The translations under genes and the position numbers were made by a program. From assembly GCF_000422425.1 (NCBI RefSeq), contig NZ_KE383828.1, forward strand, positions 158,166-222,165: DNA of 64,000 nt. Reading direction: 5' to 3'. Of this stretch, positions 54,165-63,731 are shown in pieces. The DNA comes from Oceanospirillum beijerinckii DSM 7166 (GTDB lineage: Bacteria > Pseudomonadota > Gammaproteobacteria > Pseudomonadales > Halomonadaceae). Within the stretch, counting starts at the first letter, position 1; every line of letters starts with the position of its first letter. The notes under the pieces were generated by a model. That model searched no databases. It worked only from the letters and a program-made list of their open reading frames with translations, and was not told where the DNA came from.

Positions 54165-55672
54165 CAGCACCAGGACGTTACCGCACTCTTTTCTTTGGTA
54201 CGCTACAGCAGTGCTCTGATATGAGTACAGGCGGCACAGAGATTATTAACCAGGTGGATATGCCCGTCAGCATGGATGGTCAGGGCCGCCATATTCTGAA
54301 AGGCACCTCACTGGCAGGCGCACTGCTCTATACACTGCGCAAGCTGGGTTATAACCCGCCCATTGAGCTTTGTATTGATGATGAAAACCCAGTCCCTCTG
54401 GCAGAAAAGACAGGGCAAAAACGCCCGGTTTATCCCTCAGTTTGGAAAGTAAGCAATAGCCACTTAGCACAGGGCATTAAGCAGGGTAAAACCCAGCTCA
54501 GGCAATACGTCAAGATTGATCCCGCCAGTGGAGCGGCGGAAGAAGGCGCTCTGTTTGATATGGAGGTGATCAGCCGAGGGAATGAGTGGGATTTTTTGTT
54601 GGAAGTAGATACCCATAAGATGCCTGTTCAACCGAATCAGCTCGATGCGGAGCAACTGGCAGCCATTGCACTACTGAACTGGCAGGAAGAAGGTGTGCAT
54701 CTGGGTCGACGCTCTGTTGCCGGAACAGGCTGGTTTAAGCTTAACAACCTGAAAGCGTTGCAACTGGATATTAATGCCGTGGATGAATGGCCCAACAACC
54801 GCCAGACACCATTGCAAACACTAGAAGAACTATCCCAGCAACATAATCAGCATCCGGGCATCGAATTGCATAATAGCGAAGGGCTGACCAAGCGGCTGAT
54901 AACACAGCTTAACCAACGCCCTGTGATACAGCACCCTTATCGTCTGGAATACGAAATCACACTGGTAGCAGGCCCTAATAAGGATGAAAGTGATGACAGT
55001 ACCCAATGGGGTTTAGACGGCTTCTTTATCGGTGGTCACGGCACAGAGATGCCATTTTCACTGAACGATACATCGCTAAATGGACATAATTGGAAGGATA
55101 AATTCTCCACACCACAGGACTACACTTTAGCCCCAGAAGATATGCCGGATAACTTCTTTGTTTATGACGAACAAGGCAAACCTTTCATCCCCGGCAGCAG
55201 TATCAGAGGCGTACTGCATCATCAAATCAGAAGAAACCTCACCAAGCATCCTGAGCAAGAGCAGCTACTGAACGAAATATTCGGTACAACCGAAGTCAGC
55301 AGTAACCTGTTCGTTGGCGACAGCCATCTCGATAAAGACTGGAAAGGGCTGATCCTGCATAACCATGCTGAGGATGAGTTTACCGCCGGAGTCTACGCCA
55401 GCAGCAAGTTTGTACGCTGCCAGGTCATTGAAGGCACATTTACAAGCCGGATTATTCTTGAAGTGAATATGGCCGTAGACAGCAATAATCCAGAGGCGCT
55501 GAAACAGCGACAGGACAAGCTGGAACAGCATCAGGCCATTCTTGAACAAGCGCTACGACAAGCCAGTCAGCAACAAATTGCCATCGGCGCGAAACAATGG
55601 GTCGACAGCGGCTGGTTGAAATGGACATGGGAACTCAAAAACCAATCTAAGCTTCAGGAGGATGCCGCATGA
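54161..55672 (+). CDS. Cas7-2x, double Cas7 RAMP subunit
   Basis: A 503-residue protein with two RAMP domains in tandem. Domain 1 (1-255): TLFFGTLQQCSDMSTGGTEI, ILKGTSLAGALLYTLR and a glycine loop GRRSVAGTGWF (182-192). Domain 2 (262-503): YEITLVAGPNKDES, WGLDGFFIGG, IPGSSIRGVLHHQIRRNL and a FVGDSHL segment. Two Cas7 units in one chain would each bind crRNA bases and carry one cleavage site. It overlaps the previous gene by four bases (ATGA), so translation is coupled. Confidence 0.85.
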   Translation: MTAPGRYRTLFFGTLQQCSDMSTGGTEIINQVDMPVSMDGQGRHILKGTSLAGALLYTLRKLGYNPPIELCIDDENPVPLAEKTGQKRPVYPSVWKVSNSHLAQGIKQGKTQLRQYVKIDPASGAAEEGALFDMEVISRGNEWDFLLEVDTHKMPVQPNQLDAEQLAAIALLNWQEEGVHLGRRSVAGTGWFKLNNLKALQLDINAVDEWPNNRQTPLQTLEELSQQHNQHPGIELHNSEGLTKRLITQLNQRPVIQHPYRLEYEITLVAGPNKDESDDSTQWGLDGFFIGGHGTEMPFSLNDTSLNGHNWKDKFSTPQDYTLAPEDMPDNFFVYDEQGKPFIPGSSIRGVLHHQIRRNLTKHPEQEQLLNEIFGTTEVSSNLFVGDSHLDKDWKGLILHNHAEDEFTAGVYASSKFVRCQVIEGTFTSRIILEVNMAVDSNNPEALKQRQDKLEQHQAILEQALRQASQQQIAIGAKQWVDSGWLKWTWELKNQSKLQEDAA

Positions 55673-56226
55673 GTCAGGATTACCCAAAATGCACCACCAA
55701 AAGTGAACTTTTCAGTCATTCTGGTGACCAGCATCAACTATTAAGCCAAGAGATAAACCGCATCTTACAGGGTGAAAATGCCAGCGTTCTATCAAAACCG
55801 GTATTACAGGCAGATCAACCCTGGCTACTGTGGGTTGAACCCATTCCAAGAACCGATAAAAACCATTGCCCAGGCCTTTACTCCGGTACGGGTTTTGGCG
55901 CTGAGTCTTGCCAGGATTTGCAAAAGATACTGGATGAAAACTGGCAGTTCAGTGAATTTTTCTGGTTTGTGCCCGGTGTAACCCTGCATGCCGTTCAGAC
56001 CGAACAGGGTATGCTGCTAAAGCGTACCGACGCACAAGCGCCTGCTGTAGAAACCCTTCAGCGAACGCCTTATCTACGCCAGGATACGAAACGTTTCCAA
56101 AAAGCAACATGGCTGGATGAGATCGCAACCAGCAGCCCTCTGATAAAAGACAAACAATTGTCCCTTGCCCAGTACCGTTGTGAAAAAACGAAACAGGTTG
56201 AATATATTCTGCAGGAAGGAGTCTGA
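55669..56226 (+). CDS. csx19: Csx19-like small type III-D protein
   Basis: A 185-residue protein with no membrane segment. It has WLLWVEPIP, a Gly-rich CPGLYSGTGFGAESCQ and an aromatic FFWFVPGVTLHAV block. Family membership (Csx19, the TIGR03984 type) is inferred from size, position between the double Cas7 and the Cas7-with-insertion genes, and these aromatic blocks; I cannot confirm it by search. Csx19 is a component of the type III-Dv complex. It overlaps the preceding gene by four bases. Confidence 0.65.
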   Translation: MSQDYPKCTTKSELFSHSGDQHQLLSQEINRILQGENASVLSKPVLQADQPWLLWVEPIPRTDKNHCPGLYSGTGFGAESCQDLQKILDENWQFSEFFWFVPGVTLHAVQTEQGMLLKRTDAQAPAVETLQRTPYLRQDTKRFQKATWLDEIATSSPLIKDKQLSLAQYRCEKTKQVEYILQEGV

Positions 56227-56228
56227 TC

Positions 56229-58463
56229 ATGGCGCGACCAAATCAAGGCAAGAAAAATAAAGGCAAAAACACGCAACAAAGCCGTCAAAGTTACAAGAAA
56301 CCCACAAAGACGAATAACGTCAGTAGCACACTGAACGTTAACGTCGGTAAAGCCACATCAAGAGTCGTGGTAAACCGTTCTGAGAGTAGCGACGTTAGTT
56401 ACCCGCCTTATCATTTTGTGCCTAACCCAGAGTTGCCGCCATCCTTGTCTGAAGCGGTTTTACACCATAAAACCCACGATGATACCTTTAGCGGGGAATT
56501 ACGCTGTGAACTGACAACGGTAACGGACGCTATTTTTGCCGGGTATCAGAAAAAGTTTTCCGACAAAGAAGAGTTCAAACAACTGAAACAATCCGCAGGT
56601 GAACTGGGTCAGCGAATTAGCCCTGATCAGATGACGGAAAAATCGGTTCTTTATCCATTAAGTTATAACAACCTGACTCTGATAGCTGGCTCATCAATTA
56701 AAGGAATGTTGCGTCATTCAATTGCAGCGTTGGCGTCTGCCCCTATGTTACGGGTGCAAGAGAAAACCTTCTCTTTCCGGCCTAATTTGGGCAATTCAAC
56801 CAAAGCACAATGGCGTACTTATCCGGCAATTATTGATGCAGTTGATTCAGACGACAATATCCTGCGGGTTAGGATTCTTCATAATATCAATATTCAGAAT
56901 GATCTAAGTTTTAAGACCGACAAAATAAAAGAAGCTATTCCTGATACAGTTCTGCACTATAAAGGCGGAACTGATGCAGACTGGGCACTGGCAACCGCTT
57001 TTGAAGAATGTGAGCACGTCCAAAAAAACAGCGTTATCGTTAACGCCCCCGCGAAGATCAGGCAGATTAAGCCTACCGTCGTCGGTCGGGATGTTCAGAA
57101 GTTATACCGGCTGACCACCGATCATTTATGCGATCAGCAGGGTGGTCATATCTCCAGCCGCCATCCAAAACTGCCCGACAGGGATCATCAGAGAACGCTG
57201 GCCCAGGCGATCCGCGAGAACAGAACGCCCCAGGTTAATCAGCTTATCTTTGTTGAGGTGGAGAAAAGAGGCAATGAGTTTAATGTGATCAGCCTAGGTA
57301 ATAACTACTATTACCACTGGCGTTATAAAGACTCTCTTCGCACCATTAATGTCAAAAATGGCACTCACTTTGAGACTGAAAACCGCCGGGAAACCTCCCT
57401 TCTGCCAGAGGAGAAATTAACCGCCTATAGCCGTGACAATGCAGAAGGTGATTACAAGCCTTCGGAACTTAATGTGGTTCGGGCATTATTTGGTTTTACC
57501 CCGGATAAAGACCAGAATTTAAGCCAGCAAACGGGTACAGAAGACTCCTCAGCTGAGGAAATAGCAGAAAAAGGGCTGGCGGGTGATAGGTATGCCGGTC
57601 GCATCTCTATCAACCACGCTATTGAAGCCCCCAAAAGCCCTGCATCAGCAGTACTGAAGAAAAACCAATGGGCTGCACTGCCATCAACGGGAGGCCCAAG
57701 AGCCAGCTCAGTCGAGTTCTACGTACAGCAGAATAAAGACAACATGATGTCCACCTATGGTGATAGTACCCATGATCAGATCTCTTTGCTGAACGGACGA
57801 AAATTTTACCCTCACCATGACGGCTCCAGGCTGCCATACGAAGAAACGCCTTCCACCGAGAGTATTCACAGCAATCTGTCCCCGTTAGCCAGTTGCGTTG
57901 TACCACCGCAAACCCAATACCGTTTCTCTGTACGTTTTCGTTCGCTGAAGGATTGGGAACTGGGCATGCTTCTGGTATCACTGAGTCCTGATAAACTTAT
58001 TCAAGAGTTTGAAGCTTCTGCAGTGGATAAACTTAAAGGCAGTTATCAGTGGATTCAAAGCAAACTGCAACAGAATGAAAAGCACATCATGGGCAACAAG
58101 CTGGGCTATGGCCGTCCTTTCGGCTATGGCAGTTGCGTTATTGATATCGCCTCAGCTAAGCACATTAAAAATGATGCCCTTTCAAGCATCAGTACAGAGC
58201 AACAAAAGAGCTGCATTCAGGCCTTTTTAACTCGCTTTAACTGCGAAGCCTTTGACGATGTGCTGCTTCAATGGCTGAAACTGCATCACCTGAAAACCGG
58301 CAAGGTATTCCATTATCCTCCTGGCAATCAGAAAGAGGAGAAGGAAACATTTGCTTTCCATTCTGACCTGCGGGTTCACCATATTAAACACCGCCGGGGT
58401 GTGACTAATAAAAACGGCGAACCCGTCCAGAAACACAGAAAAGCTTATCTGCCTGAGCTGTAA
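56229..58463 (+). CDS. Cas7-insertion, RAMP subunit of the type III-D effector (TIGR03986-like)
   Basis: A 744-residue RAMP protein, long for Cas7 because of a large insertion. A Lys/Gln/Asn-rich tail of about 50 residues precedes the fold. Blocks: FSGELRCELTTVTDAIFAG (87-104), LTLIAGSSIKGMLRHSIAAL (149-168) and the C-terminal glycine-rich NKLGYGRPFGYGSCVIDI. The region between about 180 and 520 contains the insertion, hydrophilic and unlike other Cas7 proteins. It starts two bases after csx19. In the Synechocystis type III-Dv complex this subunit sits near the end of the backbone. Confidence 0.83.
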   Translation: MARPNQGKKNKGKNTQQSRQSYKKPTKTNNVSSTLNVNVGKATSRVVVNRSESSDVSYPPYHFVPNPELPPSLSEAVLHHKTHDDTFSGELRCELTTVTDAIFAGYQKKFSDKEEFKQLKQSAGELGQRISPDQMTEKSVLYPLSYNNLTLIAGSSIKGMLRHSIAALASAPMLRVQEKTFSFRPNLGNSTKAQWRTYPAIIDAVDSDDNILRVRILHNINIQNDLSFKTDKIKEAIPDTVLHYKGGTDADWALATAFEECEHVQKNSVIVNAPAKIRQIKPTVVGRDVQKLYRLTTDHLCDQQGGHISSRHPKLPDRDHQRTLAQAIRENRTPQVNQLIFVEVEKRGNEFNVISLGNNYYYHWRYKDSLRTINVKNGTHFETENRRETSLLPEEKLTAYSRDNAEGDYKPSELNVVRALFGFTPDKDQNLSQQTGTEDSSAEEIAEKGLAGDRYAGRISINHAIEAPKSPASAVLKKNQWAALPSTGGPRASSVEFYVQQNKDNMMSTYGDSTHDQISLLNGRKFYPHHDGSRLPYEETPSTESIHSNLSPLASCVVPPQTQYRFSVRFRSLKDWELGMLLVSLSPDKLIQEFEASAVDKLKGSYQWIQSKLQQNEKHIMGNKLGYGRPFGYGSCVIDIASAKHIKNDALSSISTEQQKSCIQAFLTRFNCEAFDDVLLQWLKLHHLKTGKVFHYPPGNQKEEKETFAFHSDLRVHHIKHRRGVTNKNGEPVQKHRKAYLPEL

Positions 58464-58487
58464 AGGATTAAGTGAAGGAGAAAATAA

Positions 58488-60563
58488 ATGCCTGAATCAC
58501 CAACAAAGGTTGTTCTGATCGTAACAGTTGGGCGCACTGATATTCAGGTACTGGCAAAAAGTGCAGAGGATTCACCTCTGCACTATCCAGTTCCAGTTGG
58601 ACGTGACCACCAAAAATACTTCAATGAGCAACTTCAAAACAACTTTTCATCAAGTCACTCTCCTCCCCTTGAATCAAAGGGTTTTGAGGTTCTCACAAAT
58701 CTTAAACCGAGTGACATGGAACGCTATCTGGAAGAGTTTCAACAAATTGATGATCGCTACATCAATGAAGATAATAAACCCAGCAGCCTATTCTTCAAGT
58801 TTGATGAATGCAACGAACTACGACTAATGGGGAGACTAGGAAAACAGTTTGAATCTCAGCTCTGTAAACCCATTCAACTCATCCCCGCCAAACTATTCCC
58901 TATTATTCGCCAGCTAAAACTAAAGCAAAAGAAGATTGACACCGCGATTGTATTCAACACCAGTCGGGACAAACAGAACAACAATCGCCATGCAGATGCA
59001 GAACCATATGCTTTTGGTGAAGTTATAGCCCGCTGGTTGGCCCATGAACTTCAGTTAGAGTTCGCCTCTCCAGACAGTCGGCCAGAACTACAACCAGACA
59101 ATAAAGCCTTCTTCTGTAACTATCTGACAGGCAATATGAATGCTGAAGGCGAGGAAGCTGATTACCCGGTATCCCGTGCCGGGATGGAGCGCATCGACTA
59201 CATACTGGAGACAGTTACCCAATACTATAAAAAACAGAAACTTTCAGTTGAGGCCTTTTATAGCCCCGGAGGTGGTATTCCCGCCTTTAAACCACAGGTT
59301 GAAGCGGCCTGTCGTTTCTATTTTGATCAGGTTGACCACTGGATAACACCGGATAATGAATCTGAATTTGAGCTAAAAAATGACTGGCAGGATGCACAGC
59401 GCTACCCATCTCCAGACATGTCTTATAGAGCCAGAAAACAAGCCTTGCAGCTGATTGAAGAGGGCAATTTTGAAGGGGCAGCCGTTATAGCAAAACCATT
59501 CTTACCTGCCGAAAAAGTCACATTAGCAGACAACAATTGGGCAAATGCAGTTAGAACGACCGCTTTATGGTTTCAAGGAGGGCGATCTTTAGCTGAGCTT
59601 AACCAATCCCTTTATGAAGCAAGTACCCGGATAGGAGTGAAAGGCGCTACCGCACATATACTGTACTTTGAAAGCGAAGAGGAAATGCCTAATACATTAT
59701 GGGCAGCCTTCAAAGTAGAGGCCGCACTTAGACAAGGGAATCTTCAGGATGCTGTTCGATATACCTGTGACCTTAGGGATATCGCTCTTTATGACTTACT
59801 AGGTAAAAAGTTAGCCGAAGGTAGCTTTGACACCTTCCACAACTCACCCGATGAATGTAGCTTTAACCCAATCCCTTTAAACGAAGCTCTGACCACCCTT
59901 TCAGAACAACTCAATGTACTCTCAAAAGATAGCGACAAGGAGAAACAGGAAGCATCGGTTTACAAGCCATATACTTGTAGCCAATTAATTAAGGCAAGTC
60001 AGGGGCGCTTTAAGCTGGAAACAGGAACAAGTTATTCTTTCAGCAAACAATCTAAAAAAGAATTCAAAGGCCTGACAGGCGGGGCACCTAAAGATCCCAA
60101 GTTTAACGACCGCCCAATTCTGCTAGACGCCTCTGCGCTTTCTGATGCTGGCTCAATTGAGGCAATGTTTACCCACCCTTTAAACTGTTATGAGTATGCG
60201 CTAAAGGCTTATAGCGAAAAGAATAAACCGAAAGCCCGTGACTACCGCAATATCATCACTCACGGTTATCTTTCCCCCAAAAAATCAGAGGATATTGAAG
60301 CCCACTTTACCGCAGAGACTGTGGGCCTATGGTCTGCCCCAAACTCAGAAACAAATACGAACTCTGACTCAGATTCTAAAATGCGTTTTCTGAATCAAAA
60401 GTTAGTATCTGATCTCTACAAGCGACTGGACTCCAATAACGAACTTGCAGACCTCTACAACAAGCTCACCAATACGCTTAAAGAGATCTTAACCCACAGC
60501 CCCATTTGCGATGCGGCGCTTGTTCCACCACCTGAACAATCAGCCAAACCTACCTCTGAATAA
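58488..60563 (+). CDS. CARF-HEPN ribonuclease (Csm6/Csx1-type effector)
   Basis: A 691-residue cytosolic protein with an N-terminal CARF domain and a C-terminal HEPN domain. CARF landmarks: the first Rossmann strand VVLIVTVGRTD (8-18) and the ligand-loop YSPGGGIPAFKPQ (258-270). The HEPN active site is R587-N-I-I-T-H592 (R-x4-H) in DYRNIITHGYL near the C terminus. A helical middle region (about 300-480) links the two. It would be switched on by the cyclic oligoadenylate made by Cas10 and then degrade RNA. It begins 24 bases after the Cas7-insertion gene, inside the effector operon. Confidence 0.85.
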   Translation: MPESPTKVVLIVTVGRTDIQVLAKSAEDSPLHYPVPVGRDHQKYFNEQLQNNFSSSHSPPLESKGFEVLTNLKPSDMERYLEEFQQIDDRYINEDNKPSSLFFKFDECNELRLMGRLGKQFESQLCKPIQLIPAKLFPIIRQLKLKQKKIDTAIVFNTSRDKQNNNRHADAEPYAFGEVIARWLAHELQLEFASPDSRPELQPDNKAFFCNYLTGNMNAEGEEADYPVSRAGMERIDYILETVTQYYKKQKLSVEAFYSPGGGIPAFKPQVEAACRFYFDQVDHWITPDNESEFELKNDWQDAQRYPSPDMSYRARKQALQLIEEGNFEGAAVIAKPFLPAEKVTLADNNWANAVRTTALWFQGGRSLAELNQSLYEASTRIGVKGATAHILYFESEEEMPNTLWAAFKVEAALRQGNLQDAVRYTCDLRDIALYDLLGKKLAEGSFDTFHNSPDECSFNPIPLNEALTTLSEQLNVLSKDSDKEKQEASVYKPYTCSQLIKASQGRFKLETGTSYSFSKQSKKEFKGLTGGAPKDPKFNDRPILLDASALSDAGSIEAMFTHPLNCYEYALKAYSEKNKPKARDYRNIITHGYLSPKKSEDIEAHFTAETVGLWSAPNSETNTNSDSDSKMRFLNQKLVSDLYKRLDSNNELADLYNKLTNTLKEILTHSPICDAALVPPPEQSAKPTSE

Positions 60564-60581
60564 CAACAACCCGGTATTTTT

Positions 60582-63398
60582 ATGGTTTTTAATAATCTTT
60601 TACCGGTTCGTATCTATCAGGTTAATCTGCGCTGGCGAGAGTCAGTGCAGATGCCGTTTTTCCATCAGGCGGTTGTTACCGCCTTTGTGCGCACCCTGCT
60701 GAAAAGCAGCCATAAGCAGTTTTTTCAACTGGCGTTACACACCCCGGAAAGCGGTAAAACCGATTACGAAGCCGAAGACACCTACACCTTTTACATCAAT
60801 CAGTTTGGCGATAATTTCCGCCAGATCGAAACCCTGTTTGGCCTGTTGGATGCTTTACCGCGTTCGGCCCAGCAAGCTGGTTGCTACGGTTTAATGGCCG
60901 ATAATATTGAGCTGACCTCCATTCGTGATGCACTCAGCGGTGAGCTACTGGCCGACCCGCAGCATGCCGGAGTTATTGACCCCGAATCGTTACAGGCCCA
61001 GGCTGAAGCGTTTCAAAACTATTCGCCCTGGCAGGTTCAGCTGGAATTTATCAGCCCGGTACGCTTAAAACCCCTTAACCCTGATGGCGAAAAGCGGAAA
61101 AACAGCAAAACCCTATGTCAAAACGGTGAACAGGTGTGTCATGAGCTGCTGTTTAATCGGGTATTTGATGCCTGTGCCACCCTACAACAGCAACTCTTTG
61201 AACATCAAGACAGGGCCACCCGCCCCTTACCGCCTGAGGCCTGGGTTAAAGACAGCGATCTATTCTGGGCCGATGCCTTTTATCAGGGTCAGGAGCGTAA
61301 CGCCAAAGAACTCAGCGGCCTGCTGGGCAGTATCACACTTGCCCTTCCGCCGTTAAGTGATGAGCAGTGGCAAATGCTGATTCTGGGGCAATACACAGGC
61401 ATCGGTGAAAACCGCCGCTTCGGCTGTGGCCGTTATCGCTTATTGACTCAGGACGGCCAGTGCCTGATGCCGGAACTGACCCGATCCAACCCGCTGATTC
61501 AGGAAGCCATCACCCTGAATGAACTGGAAGAGAGCTGGCACCACGAATTCGATAAACTCACCGACGAGCACAAAGCCTGGGAACAAAGCCGGGAAAACCT
61601 ACCCGATACCCTATATCGCTGCTGGCATCTGGATTACTGGCCCGAGCTACTGCACCCTCGCCTACTGCAACAAGCAGGCAAAAAAGAGCGGCTGCTACTC
61701 TTGCCGCCTTTTCCAGATAAGGTGATCCATAAAACCATCAGTCGTTGGCTGAGTGATAGTCTTGACCAACTCTACAGCAAAAGCAGCTACGGCTACCGAA
61801 AGGGTTATTCAAGGCTCGGGGCCAAAGATCGTATTATCCATCTGGTGCGAAAAGGCTATAAATATGCGCTGGATGCGGATATCACCGACTTTTTCCCCTC
61901 CGTGAATACCAATCGTATTCTAGGGCGATTAGCCGCACTCTATGGCCAAGACCCGCTTTGGCAGCTACTGGAACGCTTCCTGCACTGCCAGATAGACCGA
62001 CAAAATCTGCCAGCAGGCTACGAACATCATGTTAATCAGGGGCTGAACCTGGGCACCTCTCTCAGCCCGGTACTGGCAAACCTGATGTTGGATCATCTCG
62101 ACTCCGTACTCAACAACATGGATTACGAGCTGGTGCGCTATGCCGATGATTTTCTGGTGCTGTGCAAACACAAACAGCAAGCCGAAGACGCCCGTGTCCT
62201 GATTGAACAACTGCTGAAACAGCATGACCTGCAACTGAATGCCGAAAAAACCAAAGTCCGCAGCTTTGCCAGCGGTATCTACTTCCTGGGTTATCTGTTT
62301 ATCAACGACACCGTCATCCCCGCCAAAGGCGAACACAAACCCAAAAACCGACCACCCGAGGTACTGCTACCTAAATTTGACCCTGCAGACAGCGATAACC
62401 CTAACGGCACCCACCTGTTCTATCAGGATATGGCGCAACAAACGCTGTGCCTGACCGGGGATAACGCCTTTATCACCCTAGACCAACATCGCTGGGTGAT
62501 TGAAAAGAAAGATGAAGTTGTCGCCGATATCCCGATCAAACACCTGAGCACCGTAGTTCTGTTTGGTAAACATCAGATCACCACCCAAGCCCTGACCCAA
62601 GCCATGGAGCAAGGCGTATCCATTCACTTTGCCTCTGGCTTTGGCCGTTATCAGGGCTGTGCCAGTCAGATTGAGCACAACCCCGGCTTTCACCTACAGC
62701 AAGCGGCTCACTTCAGCCAACCGGAAAACCAGCTCGACTTTGCCCGCGCCTTGGTCGCTGCCCGAATACGTAGCCAAAAAGAAGTGCTGCGCAACCGAAA
62801 AGTCAATGAACCCGGTTTGGATCAGGCACTGGAAAAGCTGAAACGCATCACCACACTGGATCAATGCCTGGGCACAGAAGGCAACGCGACAAAACTCTAT
62901 TGGGAGGCCTTCCGCAGTCAAATACCTGACGATTGGGAGTTTACCCACCGGGAAAAACGCCATGCCAAAGACCCCATCAACAGCATGCTCTCATTTGGCT
63001 ACAGTCTACTGTACAGCCATACCGACAGCCTGTTACGTAGCAAAGGGCTGTTTCCAACCTTAGGCGGCTACCACCAATCCAGAGGCACACACAGCGCATT
63101 AGCCTCAGATATGATGGAGCCGTTCCGCTACCTAGTAGAGCGTGCCGTACTCAGCACGATCAAAACAGGACAGATAAAACGGAATCAATTCTTTATTAAC
63201 AAAGGCCAATGCTGGCTGGATAAAAATGCCAGACAGTTCTGGTGCCGGTATCTGGTCGATCAACTGCAAAAGCCACAATTTACCGACCCTGAAGGTAAAA
63301 AACGCAGTGCATTGGATCAAATACAGCAACAAAATCATAACCTAAAACAATGGATTAACGGCGACATAGAGCGCTTCGCGCCCTGGCAGCCCAGATAG
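60582..63398 (+). CDS. Cas6-reverse transcriptase-Cas1 fusion
   Basis: A 938-residue triple fusion. Residues 1-300 are a Cas6-like RAMP domain that would cut the CRISPR transcript, with the glycine-rich motif GIGENRRFGCGRYRLL (273-288). Residues about 340-610 are a reverse transcriptase of the group-II-intron type: DADITDFFPSV (D433), LGTSLSPVLANLML, and the catalytic YADD at 520-523. Residues about 620-938 are Cas1: GTEGNATKLYW (E766), GTHSALASDMMEPFR (H837, D843, E846). All three active sites are intact. Such fusions with Cas2 insert spacers from RNA. The start codon lacks a Shine-Dalgarno sequence. Confidence 0.96.
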   Translation: MVFNNLLPVRIYQVNLRWRESVQMPFFHQAVVTAFVRTLLKSSHKQFFQLALHTPESGKTDYEAEDTYTFYINQFGDNFRQIETLFGLLDALPRSAQQAGCYGLMADNIELTSIRDALSGELLADPQHAGVIDPESLQAQAEAFQNYSPWQVQLEFISPVRLKPLNPDGEKRKNSKTLCQNGEQVCHELLFNRVFDACATLQQQLFEHQDRATRPLPPEAWVKDSDLFWADAFYQGQERNAKELSGLLGSITLALPPLSDEQWQMLILGQYTGIGENRRFGCGRYRLLTQDGQCLMPELTRSNPLIQEAITLNELEESWHHEFDKLTDEHKAWEQSRENLPDTLYRCWHLDYWPELLHPRLLQQAGKKERLLLLPPFPDKVIHKTISRWLSDSLDQLYSKSSYGYRKGYSRLGAKDRIIHLVRKGYKYALDADITDFFPSVNTNRILGRLAALYGQDPLWQLLERFLHCQIDRQNLPAGYEHHVNQGLNLGTSLSPVLANLMLDHLDSVLNNMDYELVRYADDFLVLCKHKQQAEDARVLIEQLLKQHDLQLNAEKTKVRSFASGIYFLGYLFINDTVIPAKGEHKPKNRPPEVLLPKFDPADSDNPNGTHLFYQDMAQQTLCLTGDNAFITLDQHRWVIEKKDEVVADIPIKHLSTVVLFGKHQITTQALTQAMEQGVSIHFASGFGRYQGCASQIEHNPGFHLQQAAHFSQPENQLDFARALVAARIRSQKEVLRNRKVNEPGLDQALEKLKRITTLDQCLGTEGNATKLYWEAFRSQIPDDWEFTHREKRHAKDPINSMLSFGYSLLYSHTDSLLRSKGLFPTLGGYHQSRGTHSALASDMMEPFRYLVERAVLSTIKTGQIKRNQFFINKGQCWLDKNARQFWCRYLVDQLQKPQFTDPEGKKRSALDQIQQQNHNLKQWINGDIERFAPWQPR

Positions 63399-63437
63399 AG
63401 AAACCAATGAATAGCTCAAGTTAAAAGGAGATTAACC

Positions 63438-63731
63438 ATGCCACTGACTTATCTGGTGTGTTTTGATATCGAAAACGATAAAATCCGCCGCAAACTCGGC
63501 AATGCCCTACTCGCTTGCGGCAGACGGGTTCAGTATTCCGTCTTTGAGATACGGGTACTCACCGATAGTCAGTTGGCAGAGCTAAAAAGCAAACTGACAG
63601 AAATCATGGAAGCCAGTGAGAATCCTGATGATGATATTCGCTTTTATTATCTCAACAGCACAACACTGGCCCGCTCCAGCACTCTGGAAAATGAGCCTGT
63701 TGGGCACTTCCCCTCCGCTACAATTTTGTAG
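63438..63731 (+). CDS. cas2: Cas2
   Basis: A 97-residue Cas2 ferredoxin-fold protein. The conserved aspartate is D10 in YLVCFDIENDK, the first beta strand and the RRVQYSVFEI block follow, and the C-terminal GHFPSATIL tail is typical. It pairs with Cas1 as the spacer-integration complex. A strong AAGGAG precedes the ATG, 39 bases after the Cas6-RT-Cas1 stop. Confidence 0.95.
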   Translation: MPLTYLVCFDIENDKIRRKLGNALLACGRRVQYSVFEIRVLTDSQLAELKSKLTEIMEASENPDDDIRFYYLNSTTLARSSTLENEPVGHFPSATIL

